The notes under the pieces are model-generated. The model made no database searches, was not told the origin of the DNA, and saw only the letters and a program-made list of their open reading frames with translations. Source: CAMCSH01 sp043748535 (lineage in GTDB: Bacteria > Verrucomicrobiota > Lentisphaeria > Lentisphaerales > Lentisphaeraceae). From it: 9,660 bases of DNA. The DNA is taken from assembly GCA_043748535.1 (NCBI GenBank), contig JAYTMY010000298.1, forward strand, positions 1 to 9,660. Direction: 5' to 3'. Both the position numbers and the translations under genes were made by a program. Shown here in pieces: positions 1-6,339 of this stretch (position 1 is the stretch's first letter; the number at the start of each line of letters is the position of its first letter).

Positions 1-96
1 CTCCCAGGGGGACGCAAAGGCCCACCACGGAGGGTGGGGCTCCCAGGGGGACGCAAAGGCCCACCACGGAGGGTGGGGCGGGTGGGGCTCCCAAGG
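1..96. repeat. Tandem array of the 29-bp palindromic repeat downstream of fic
   Basis: Seen directly: the last 8 bases of one copy (1-8), a full 29-bp copy (19-47) and a modified copy (58-96). They are separated by the identical 10-nt spacer GGGACGCAAA, giving a 39-bp period. Each core holds the inverted repeat CCCACC / ACGGAG loop / GGTGGG and ends in CTCCCAGG (CCAAGG in the last copy). The last copy carries a 9-bp tandem duplication, GGGTGGGGC at 71-79 and 80-88. The array ends one base before the fic stop codon (98-100) and is cut by the left edge of the window, so its full length is unknown. It resembles REP-type elements, which often lie just after genes. A role in transcript 3' end formation or mRNA stability is possible but not shown; there is no T-run after the hairpins. 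Confidence 0.9.
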
Positions 97-97
97 C

Positions 98-1186
98 TCA
101 AGATTCAAAGAGCGGCTGATAGTCGGGATGGAGGTCCCTGGCCTGGGTGTCGATCTGCTTGAGGGTATCCAGAATGCTGCTTTCGATGAGGCGCATCAGC
201 GGGGCGAGCGCTCGTTGTCGCTCCTGGGGACTGGATTGAAGGAGCGAGAGATGACTGGCGTCGATTTTGCGGAGCGCCTTGCGGTAGCGTTGGACCGCCT
301 TGGCCTCGCCGCCTTGGGCGAGGAGGATGGGGAAGGGCATATCGGCAAAACCGATGAGGATCAGGTTCATGAGCAGGCGTGAGAGTCGTCCGTTGCCGTC
401 TTGGAAGGGATGGATGGCGAGCAGGCTGTAGCTGGCCCAGGCGGCGACTTCGATGGCGTCGCGACGTCCCAGCATACAATCGATGAGGGCTCGGTCGAGT
501 TCAGCGCCCCATTTGCACATCATGACCGGTGTGTCTTTGGCGGAATAGGTGATGAGCTGACTTTGGGGCAGGTGATTATCCTGGTTTTTCCACTGACCGG
601 GAAGAGCGTCGGGGAAGGGTTCCATCAGGAGTGCGTGATGGACGAGGATGGCTTGGTCCCAGGTGCCAAAACGTGTCAAAAAGGCGGGAGGGATCTCTTC
701 ACCACGCATGGAGTAGCGTGCATTGGCTGCTCGTATGGTGATTGAGCCGCTGCGGGCGCCCAAAACGCCGAGCATAAAGGCGAAGGTGTGGCGAGCGATG
801 GGCTCGGCTTGGTTCAAAGTCAATGCGTGCTGACTGAGGTGTTTTTCCAGCCGCTGTATCAGTGTTTCCATGAAGCCAAGGCGCAAGGATACCGGATCCT
901 TGACCATGTCTTCGATCTCTTGCCAATCGTGCTCCGGGATGACAAGGGATGATTCAGTATCGTGCAGCTCGGTGCGGAAGAACTCCAAAATATGGAAGGC
1001 CAATTCACTGCCGAGACGACGGGTGCCCTCTTCGGTCTCCGGCCCCTCATCCTCGATGCGATTGCTTTCGTGAATGGCCCGGATAAAAAGAGATTGCTGG
1101 TGAGTGGCGAGGAGTTGCCGGAACGGGTCAGAAGGTGGCAGGTCGAGGTAGAGACCAAGGACTCGCCTTAGTTCTTGGCTAGACAT
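98..1186 (-). CDS. fic: Fic-family protein (putative AMPylator, likely toxin or effector of a TA pair)
   Basis: A 362-residue protein with the complete Fic signature HPFQDGNGRLSR at residues 259-270: catalytic His259, the phosphate-binding GNGR, and Arg270. Fic enzymes with this full motif usually transfer AMP from ATP to a hydroxyl side chain of a target protein. Near the N-terminus, S41-N-R-I-E45-D46 sits where class II Fic proteins carry the inhibitory motif (S/T)xxxE(G/N); Glu45 would compete with the ATP gamma-phosphate, and the Asp in place of Gly/Asn is a small deviation. Residues 196-207 (PGQWKNQDNHLP) fit the target-binding flap region. The ATG at 1186 overlaps the end of the upstream Panacea-domain gene by 19 bp and has no strong Shine-Dalgarno, so translational coupling is likely. 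The gene ends at the repeat array. Two sampled 60-base lines are 48-52% GC, lower than hsdR. The target is unknown. Confidence 0.93.
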   Translation of the reverse strand: MSSQELRRVLGLYLDLPPSDPFRQLLATHQQSLFIRAIHESNRIEDEGPETEEGTRRLGSELAFHILEFFRTELHDTESSLVIPEHDWQEIEDMVKDPVSLRLGFMETLIQRLEKHLSQHALTLNQAEPIARHTFAFMLGVLGARSGSITIRAANARYSMRGEEIPPAFLTRFGTWDQAILVHHALLMEPFPDALPGQWKNQDNHLPQSQLITYSAKDTPVMMCKWGAELDRALIDCMLGRRDAIEVAAWASYSLLAIHPFQDGNGRLSRLLMNLILIGFADMPFPILLAQGGEAKAVQRYRKALRKIDASHLSLLQSSPQERQRALAPLMRLIESSILDTLKQIDTQARDLHPDYQPLFES

Positions 1187-1611
1187 AGAAAATACTTTTC
1201 GATCAATGACTTGGGTATGACTTTGGCGTGGCTGCCGTCATAACATTTGAGCCATGGGAGCTCTTGGTGGGTCATGTCTTCCAAGGCTTTTGCGCTGTAG
1301 GGGCCGTAGGCGGTCCAGATCTTGGCGATGAAATCCGCGAATTGGGGCATCGCGACCTCCGGCGTCTGGGCCGGGATCGGCTTGTAGCCAAAGCCTTTGA
1401 AGGCGTGGTAGACTTCGGGGCAGACGGGACCGTGGTCCCAGGCTTCGAGATCCTCGGGGAAGAGTTCACCGCCGTGCTGGGCCATGTGCCAGCCCTGGGC
1501 GTAATACAGCAGTTTCTGCAGCTTGAGCGGGCTCAAGCTGCCTTTCTGGGCGACGGCGTGGCAGGTGAGTGCCTGAGCGATGTGAAGGGCGGAGGGCATA
1601 AGAACATCCAT
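1168..1611 (-). CDS. Panacea/SocA-type (DUF4065) putative antitoxin
   Basis: A 147-residue protein that reads as a near-complete Panacea (DUF4065) domain: LSPLKLQKLLYYAQG at residues 26-40, EAWDHGPVCPEVY at 56-68, and YGPYSAKALEDMTHQELPW at 102-120. The family includes the proteolysis adaptor/antitoxin SocA and GepA-like phage proteins. Panacea proteins are known as antitoxins for many unrelated toxins. The gene runs directly into the Fic gene with a 19-bp overlap, the usual layout of an antitoxin followed by its toxin, so I infer that it neutralises the Fic protein. Two starts are possible: ATG at 1611 (used here) and an in-frame ATG at 1599 (residue 5). Neither has a strong Shine-Dalgarno. 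If the promoter-like element at 1626-1654 is real, the 1599 start would have the more normal leader length. Alternative: a standalone adaptor unrelated to Fic. Confidence 0.85.
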   Translation of the reverse strand: MDVLMPSALHIAQALTCHAVAQKGSLSPLKLQKLLYYAQGWHMAQHGGELFPEDLEAWDHGPVCPEVYHAFKGFGYKPIPAQTPEVAMPQFADFIAKIWTAYGPYSAKALEDMTHQELPWLKCYDGSHAKVIPKSLIEKYFLCLAKN

Positions 1612-1625
1612 TTCTTTATCGCGCT

Positions 1626-1654
1626 AATCTAATGGGAAAGGTGCTTATTGACAA
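1626..1654 (-). promoter_or_regulatory. Possible sigma70-like promoter for the Panacea-fic pair
   Basis: On the minus strand TTGTCA (1654-1649) is followed after 17 nt by TAGATT (1631-1626), 5/6 and 4/6 matches to the -35 and -10 consensus. It lies between the repeat array at 1678-1782 and the Panacea gene. Predicted transcription would start near 1619, only about 8 nt before the ATG at 1611 but 20 nt before the alternative ATG at 1599. This is a pattern match only. Promoter consensus in the presumed phylum may differ. Confidence 0.3.
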
Positions 1655-1677
1655 GCTCTGGAAGAAGAAGGCAAGAA

Positions 1678-1782
1678 GGCCCACCACGGAGGGTGGGGCT
1701 CCCAGGGGAACAAGAAGGCCACCACGGAGGGTGGGGCTCCCAGGGGAACAACAAGCCCACCACGGAGGGTGGGGCTCCCAGG
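1678..1782. repeat. Tandem array of three 29-bp palindromic repeats abutting the hsdR stop
   Basis: Three copies at 1678-1706, 1717-1744 and 1755-1782 end exactly 38 bp apart and are separated by the related spacers GGAACAAGA and GGAACAACAA. The middle copy lacks one C of the left stem arm; the third lacks the first G. All are in the same orientation as the array at 1-96, but the spacers differ, so the two arrays seem to have amplified independently. The last base of the array (1782) directly touches the hsdR stop codon (1783-1785). The array fills most of the 171-bp gap between hsdR and the Panacea gene. Each copy can fold as a 5-6 bp GC stem with a 6-nt loop. Confidence 0.92.
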
Positions 1783-4668
1783 TTAGGCCGTCAGCGCCCG
1801 ATTGAGTTCCTCCAGCAGCGCCGGCAGTTCGGCGCCGAAGAGGGCGTGGGCGCGGCCGAGGGAACCCATCTGGCTGAATGGGACATCGTTTTCGAGGTCG
1901 TCGGGCTCGATGGCGAGGGAGTTGGCGATGTGATCGCGGATGGCTTCGAGCCAAGCGAGCTGTTCCGGGCTGAAGCTCTGGCCTTGCGATTGCCGCAAAG
2001 CCAGCCAGGTGGCGAAGCGTTCGTGAACGCGGGCGCGGACCGGAATGAGCAGGGGATCGAGCATAAGTGCATGGCGGACGATGGCGATGAGATCGACCAG
2101 TTTGTCTCCGCCGTGGCCTTTGACCTTCTCGGGCTCGACCCGTTCGTAGAGCTGCCAGAGCTGGCTTTCGGGCTTGGACATCGACAGCGGCGGGTTTTGC
2201 AGGGCCTTGGCGAGTTCCTTGACATGGCGGTAGCGGAGGCCGGCGCGGTGGGGCGCGGCGTAGAGGAGCTTGAGGGCCTCGAGCTGGTCGCGGTTGTCCG
2301 AGAGGAAGAGTTGGAACTGGGCGAGAGTCGATTCCGCCTTGAGCTTGGCGGCGGGGTCGATGCCGGCGCTGGTGAGGGTGTCGATGTTGGTATCGTCGAT
2401 GATCTGTTCGAGGCTGGCCTTGATGCGGATGAAGGCTTCGCGCAATTGGGGCTCGGCGAGGGGGCGCAAGGCGGCACGGGCGAGGACTTCTTCAGCGTCC
2501 TGAAGGCCCACCACGGAGGTAGGGGCTCCCAGGGCTTGTTCGAGCTTCTTCCGAGTTTCTTCGATGCGGTCGGGATCAGCAGCGGCGAAGAGCGAAGCCA
2601 AGAAGCCGTGGAAGGAGGCAGGGGCAATTGCGGTCTCCGCAACTTCCCTGGGAGCGCCACCCTCCGTGGTGGCTGTGTTTGGCGTCGAGGGAGGAAGGCC
2701 CACCACGGAGGGTGGGGCTCCCAGGAGAGCGTCAATCTCGCGGCGCTGATCCGGCTTCATCTTGCGGTCAAGACGGGCGAGGCGGGCGGCGATGGAGGTG
2801 GCGAGATCGGCATCGGCGTGGCCTTGGGCGGCTTGCTGTAGCAGCGACTCGAAGCTCACGGTCGGCTTGCGATCGAGGGGGCGGGAGTTCGACTTATCCG
2901 ATTCGCAGACGCCGACGGCGTCGACGATGACGAAGCGGTCCTTGGCGGAGGCGTCGGCGCTGACGCGTTTCAGGTCATCGGCGGGGATGACGCGGCAGCC
3001 GCGGCCTTTCATCTGCTCGAAGTAGGCGGAGGAGGCGATGTTGCGGAGGAAAATGAGGCATTCGAGCGACTTCACATCGGTGCCCGTGGCGATCATGTCG
3101 ACGGTGACGGCGATGCGGGGGAAGTAGTCGTTGCGGAAGGAGTTGAGCAGGTCCTCCGGCTTGGCACCGGTGGTCTTGGAGGTGATCTTGACGCAAAAGT
3201 CATTGCTTTGGCCGAACTCCTCACGGACGATCTTGACGATGTCCTCGGCATGGAGGTCGGTCTTGGCGAAGATCAAGGTCTTGGGCACTTCGCGGCGGCC
3301 GGGGAAGATCTCGGTGAAGAGGCGTTCGCGGAAGGTCTCGATGACAAGGCGGATCTGCGACAGGTTGACGACATCGCGGTCGAGTTGACCAGCGGTGTAG
3401 GTGACTTCCTCTTCGATCTCCTTCATCCGTTCTTCGAGGGTGCGGCGGTCGCGGTGCGGGACGAAGGCCTTGGCCTCGACCTTGGCGCCTTTCTCGCTGA
3501 TCTCGGTGCGGATGCGGTAGACATCGTAGCCGACATTCACGCCATCGGCGACGGCGCGTTCGTGCGAGTAATCCTGCACCTGGTTGCCCTGGAAGAAGCC
3601 GAGGGTCTGGGGTGTGGGCGTGGCGGTGAGGCCGATGAGGAAGGCGTCGAAGTAGTCGAGCACCTGGCGCCACTCGTTGTAGATCGAGCGGTGGCATTCG
3701 TCGACGACGATGAAGTCGAAGGATTCGATCGGGATGGCGCCGCTGTAGCTGACCTGGACCGCCTGGCGAGGCGAGGTGGCCTCGAAGGTCGATTCCTCTT
3801 CGTTGTCCTCGCTGTAATCGGAATCTCCCTTGAGCATGGAGAAGAGGCGCTGGATGGTGGTGATGACCACTTTGGCGGTATCATCGATACTGTTCTTGCG
3901 GAGGTGCTGGACGCCGTATTCCTCGGTGAACTTGCGCTGCGTCTCGGCGGATGAGAAGTTCTGGAATTCGGCGAGGGTTTGGCGTCCGAGGTTATTGCGG
4001 TCGACGAGGAAGAGGATGCGTTTGGCCTTGGCGTGGCGGATGAGGCGGTAGCAGATATTGACGGCGGTGTAGGTCTTGCCGGAGCCAGTGGCCATTTGCA
4101 GCAGGGCGCGGGGGCGGTTGTGCTTGAGCGAGCGTTCGAGATTGACGATGGATTCCCGCTGCACTGCCCAGAGCTTGGCCGAGCTGATCGGCGGCAGATA
4201 CTGGAGGCGGTCGCGCAGTTGCGGCATGGCGACGAGGCGGAGCAGTTCCTCGGGACGGTGGAAGGCGAAGACCTCGCGACTGCGCGGCTTGGGGTCGAGG
4301 GCGTTGGTGAACTGGGTGCGGACGCCAGTGGACTCGTAAGCGAAGGGGAGCGCCGATCCCTCTTTGCCGTAACGCGGCAGGCCCTTGCCGATGCCAGAGC
4401 AGTATTTGGCCGATTGAATTTCGACGCCGCGCAGGCTGTGGCCCTTGGCCTTGGCCTCGATGACGCCGAGGATCTTGCCTTCGACGTAGAGCACATAGTC
4501 GGCGGGGCCGTGGCTGGTGGGGAATTCGCGGATGGCGCAAGAGGCAAGACGGGAACCCGGAGCGCGGGTGAAGAGGTTCATCGCCTTGTGATCCTGAACG
4601 GCCCAGCCGGCCGCTTCAAGGAGGCGGTCGATGTCTTGGCGGGCGAGCTGTTCGGGGGTTAAGGCCAT
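1783..4668 (-). CDS. hsdR: Type I restriction enzyme R subunit (HsdR, EcoEI type) with in-frame repeat insertions
   Basis: A 961-residue motor/nuclease subunit of a type I restriction system: it translocates DNA using ATP and cuts unmodified DNA in complex with HsdM and HsdS. The N-terminal nuclease has Asp57 (GPADY) and E71-A-K73, fitting PD-(D/E)xK. The SF2 helicase motor shows Walker A MATGSGKT (192-199), DECH (323-326), LTATP (347-351) and QMKGRGCRV (552-560). The C-terminal part from about residue 576 (DRFVIVDAVG) to the end resembles the EcoEI R-subunit C-terminal domain. Residues 649-674 and 713-722 are translations of the palindromic repeat and are not expected in the family. The frame is otherwise intact and the C-terminus looks natural. 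The start lies 18 bp after the prfC stop; its Shine-Dalgarno is weak (AAGAG). No hsdM or hsdS is in the window. Functional status is uncertain, but all core motifs are present. Confidence 0.93.
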   Translation of the reverse strand: MALTPEQLARQDIDRLLEAAGWAVQDHKAMNLFTRAPGSRLASCAIREFPTSHGPADYVLYVEGKILGVIEAKAKGHSLRGVEIQSAKYCSGIGKGLPRYGKEGSALPFAYESTGVRTQFTNALDPKPRSREVFAFHRPEELLRLVAMPQLRDRLQYLPPISSAKLWAVQRESIVNLERSLKHNRPRALLQMATGSGKTYTAVNICYRLIRHAKAKRILFLVDRNNLGRQTLAEFQNFSSAETQRKFTEEYGVQHLRKNSIDDTAKVVITTIQRLFSMLKGDSDYSEDNEEESTFEATSPRQAVQVSYSGAIPIESFDFIVVDECHRSIYNEWRQVLDYFDAFLIGLTATPTPQTLGFFQGNQVQDYSHERAVADGVNVGYDVYRIRTEISEKGAKVEAKAFVPHRDRRTLEERMKEIEEEVTYTAGQLDRDVVNLSQIRLVIETFRERLFTEIFPGRREVPKTLIFAKTDLHAEDIVKIVREEFGQSNDFCVKITSKTTGAKPEDLLNSFRNDYFPRIAVTVDMIATGTDVKSLECLIFLRNIASSAYFEQMKGRGCRVIPADDLKRVSADASAKDRFVIVDAVGVCESDKSNSRPLDRKPTVSFESLLQQAAQGHADADLATSIAARLARLDRKMKPDQRREIDALLGAPPSVVGLPPSTPNTATTEGGAPREVAETAIAPASFHGFLASLFAAADPDRIEETRKKLEQALGAPTSVVGLQDAEEVLARAALRPLAEPQLREAFIRIKASLEQIIDDTNIDTLTSAGIDPAAKLKAESTLAQFQLFLSDNRDQLEALKLLYAAPHRAGLRYRHVKELAKALQNPPLSMSKPESQLWQLYERVEPEKVKGHGGDKLVDLIAIVRHALMLDPLLIPVRARVHERFATWLALRQSQGQSFSPEQLAWLEAIRDHIANSLAIEPDDLENDVPFSQMGSLGRAHALFGAELPALLEELNRALTA
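2505..2533. repeat. Single 29-bp palindromic repeat inside hsdR
   Basis: This copy matches the array copies except for two changes that turn the right stem arm GGTGGG into GTAGGG, so its hairpin is disrupted. It is read in hsdR as LGAPTSVVGL (residues 713-722), between KKLEQA and the helical stretch starting QDAEEVL. The phase is the same as in the inverted pair at 2697-2725: the first repeat base falls on codon position 3. The copy is more diverged than the array copies, which suggests an older insertion. Confidence 0.88.
2647..2725. repeat. Inverted pair of palindromic repeats (REPIN-like) inside hsdR
   Basis: Left arm 2647-2673 is in reversed orientation and right arm 2697-2725 is an exact consensus copy; they are separated by 23 nt. 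The first 26 bases of the arms pair with one mismatch (position 2656), so the hsdR mRNA could form a long hairpin here. The left arm has its own short stem GCCACC/GGTGGC in place of CCCACC/GGTGGG. In hsdR it is read as residues 649-674, beginning LGAPPSVVGL and ending TTEGGAPR, without a stop or frameshift. The layout matches REP doublets (REPINs), elements mobilised by RAYT transposases in other bacteria; no RAYT is in this window. Confidence 0.9.
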
Positions 4669-4686
4669 GATAGAGCTCTTGAGGTT

Positions 4687-6273
4687 TTACGCGTGATCGA
4701 GTAACTGGTGATCCGGGTTTTCGCGGCGGGCGTAGTCCTTTTCCCAAGTCGAGGAGAAGAGCACCATGGGGCGTTCGGCGTTGTCCTGGGCGAGCTTGGC
4801 GCCGAAGGGTAGCTTGAAGGTGTCGGGTTGGCCGACGAGCCAGCAGGAGCAGGAGAAGGGCAGCATCTCGAGCTTGGTCGGGACGCCGTATTCTTCTTCG
4901 AGGCGGTGCTGCAGGACTTCGAACTGGAGGCGGCCGACGGCGGCTACGTAGGGGTAGGAATAGGTGTCGCGGAACTCGCGGATGAGCTGCACCGTGCCTT
5001 CGGCGGCGAGCTGCTCCATGCCGCGGTCGATCTGCTTGCGTTTGCCGAGGTCGACCGGGCTGATGCGGGCGAAGAGTTCGGGCTGGAACTTGGGCAGGGG
5101 CTTGTATTCGAAGCCGCCTTTGATCGAGATGGTGTCGCCGATGGCGAGGCCGTTGGTGTTGATGACGCCGATGACGTCACCGGGGAAGGCTTCTTCAAGG
5201 CTTTGGCGTTCGGCGGCGAGCAGGGTTTGGGGGCCGGCGAGGCGGAGGCGTTTGCCGGTGCGGTGCTGCAGCACTTGCATGTCGCGTTCATAGCGGCCGG
5301 AGTTGATGCGCAGGAAGGCGATGCAGTCGCGGTGCTTGGGGTTCATGTTGGCCTGCAGCTTGAAGACGTAGCCGCTGAAGTCGTTTTCGACCGGGATCTT
5401 GGTTTCACTGCCAGCAGGCAGATCGGCTTTGCGCGCAGTCGGGGAGGGCGCGAGGTCGATGAGGGCGTCGAAGAGCGGCTCGACGCCGAAGTTGGTGAAG
5501 GCGGAACCGAAGTAGACCGGGGTGACCTTGAAGCTGAGATAGTCGTCGCGGTTGAAAGCGTTGCCGGCGATGTCGAGCAATTCCAATTCATCGCGCAAGG
5601 CCTGCAGTTCGACGGCGCTCATCCGTTCGTTGGGGACGACTTGGTCGGCGGGGACGCGGGTGACTTCCGGCTTGAGGGCGCCGCCGGCGGCGGTGCGGGT
5701 GTAGAACTCGAAGCAGTTGTCGCGGCGGTCGACGACGCCCTGGAATTCCTTGCCGCCGCCGATCGGCCAGTTCATCGGCGAAGCGGGGATGCCGAGGGTT
5801 TGCTCGATCTCTTCCATCAGGTCGATCGGCGACTTGCCGTACATGTCCATCTTGTTGACGAAAGTGAGAACGGGAATGCCGCGGAGACGGCAGGCGGCGA
5901 AGAGCTTGAGGGTCTGGGTTTCAACCCCTTTGGCGCAGTCGATGACCATGATGACGGAGTCGGCGGCGGTGAGGGTGCGGTAGGTGTCTTCCGAGAAGTC
6001 CTGGTGACCGGGGGTGTCGAGGATGTTGATCTTGCAGCCGCGGTATTCGAACTGCATGGCGGAGGCGGTGATCGAGATGCCGCGTTCCTGTTCCATGCTC
6101 ATCCAGTCGGAGGTGGCGGCCTTGCGGCCTTTGCGGCCGGCGACCATGCCGGCGGTGCGGATCATGCCGGAGTAGAGCAGCAGCTTTTCGGTGAGAGTGG
6201 TCTTGCCCGCGTCAGGGTGGGAGATGATGGCGAAGGTGCGGCGGCGGCTGATTTCTTCGGTGAGCGAGGCCAT
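4687..6273 (-). CDS. prfC: Peptide chain release factor 3 (RF3)
   Basis: A 528-residue translational GTPase, essentially the length of E. coli RF3 (529). RF3 recycles the class I release factors RF1/RF2 from the ribosome after peptide release, in the cytoplasm. Visible GTPase motifs are the P-loop SHPDAGKT (18-25), the switch I region ERGISIT (64-70), DTPGH (86-90) and NKMD (140-143). The sequence around AGRKGRKAATSDWMSMEQER (46-64) is typical of RF3 rather than of EF-G, and the shorter length without EF-G domain IV also fits. The start at 6273 has a good Shine-Dalgarno, AAGGA, 7 nt upstream. The gene lies 66 bp downstream of the AraC gene on the same strand and 18 bp upstream of hsdR. It is an intact core gene; what is odd is the restriction gene immediately behind it. 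Confidence 0.96.
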   Translation of the reverse strand: MASLTEEISRRRTFAIISHPDAGKTTLTEKLLLYSGMIRTAGMVAGRKGRKAATSDWMSMEQERGISITASAMQFEYRGCKINILDTPGHQDFSEDTYRTLTAADSVIMVIDCAKGVETQTLKLFAACRLRGIPVLTFVNKMDMYGKSPIDLMEEIEQTLGIPASPMNWPIGGGKEFQGVVDRRDNCFEFYTRTAAGGALKPEVTRVPADQVVPNERMSAVELQALRDELELLDIAGNAFNRDDYLSFKVTPVYFGSAFTNFGVEPLFDALIDLAPSPTARKADLPAGSETKIPVENDFSGYVFKLQANMNPKHRDCIAFLRINSGRYERDMQVLQHRTGKRLRLAGPQTLLAAERQSLEEAFPGDVIGVINTNGLAIGDTISIKGGFEYKPLPKFQPELFARISPVDLGKRKQIDRGMEQLAAEGTVQLIREFRDTYSYPYVAAVGRLQFEVLQHRLEEEYGVPTKLEMLPFSCSCWLVGQPDTFKLPFGAKLAQDNAERPMVLFSSTWEKDYARRENPDHQLLDHA

Positions 6274-6280
6274 GGCGGGA

Positions 6281-6297
6281 TCCTTGAGGTTTTTTTT
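6281..6297 (-). promoter_or_regulatory. Shine-Dalgarno and A8 tract upstream of prfC
   Basis: On the minus strand AAGGA (6285-6281) lies 7 nt before the prfC ATG and fixes the start. It is preceded by CCTC and a run of eight A (6297-6290). The 66-bp gap to the AraC gene otherwise holds only a weak GCGC/GCGC inverted repeat (6302-6316) and no convincing promoter or terminator, so read-through from the AraC gene into prfC is possible. Confidence 0.55.
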
Positions 6298-6339
6298 GTC
6301 GGCGCGAATGTAGCGCAGTTTCGGGAAAGCGGGGGCGGA

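Noticed and set aside
1..96. CRISPR-like look of regularly spaced 29-bp repeats here and at 1678-1782
   Set aside because: The spacers are only 9-10 nt, nearly identical to each other within each array, and no cas gene is present. Copies of the same repeat also occur singly inside a gene. This is a tandem palindromic repeat, not CRISPR.
98..1186. Doc-type phosphotransferase instead of a Fic AMPylator
   Set aside because: The full HPFxxGNGRxxR motif, the 362-residue length and the N-terminal SxxxE motif fit Fic; Doc proteins are much shorter and have an altered motif.
1648..2841. Plus-strand open frame of 397 codons through the repeat array and the hsdR end
   Set aside because: Its start is translated repeat (PPRRVGLPG, HHGGWGSQ) and the rest mirrors hsdR. 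No domain is recognisable; it is open largely because the repeat lacks stops.
1783..4668. hsdR as a pseudogene broken by repeat insertions
   Set aside because: The frame is uninterrupted from start to a natural-looking C-terminus, and all nuclease and helicase motifs are intact. Reduced activity cannot be ruled out but there is no disruption to see.
6302..6316. GCGC/GCGC hairpin between the AraC gene and prfC as a terminator
   Set aside because: The stem is only 4 bp and in the direction of transcription it is followed by an A-run, not a T-run.
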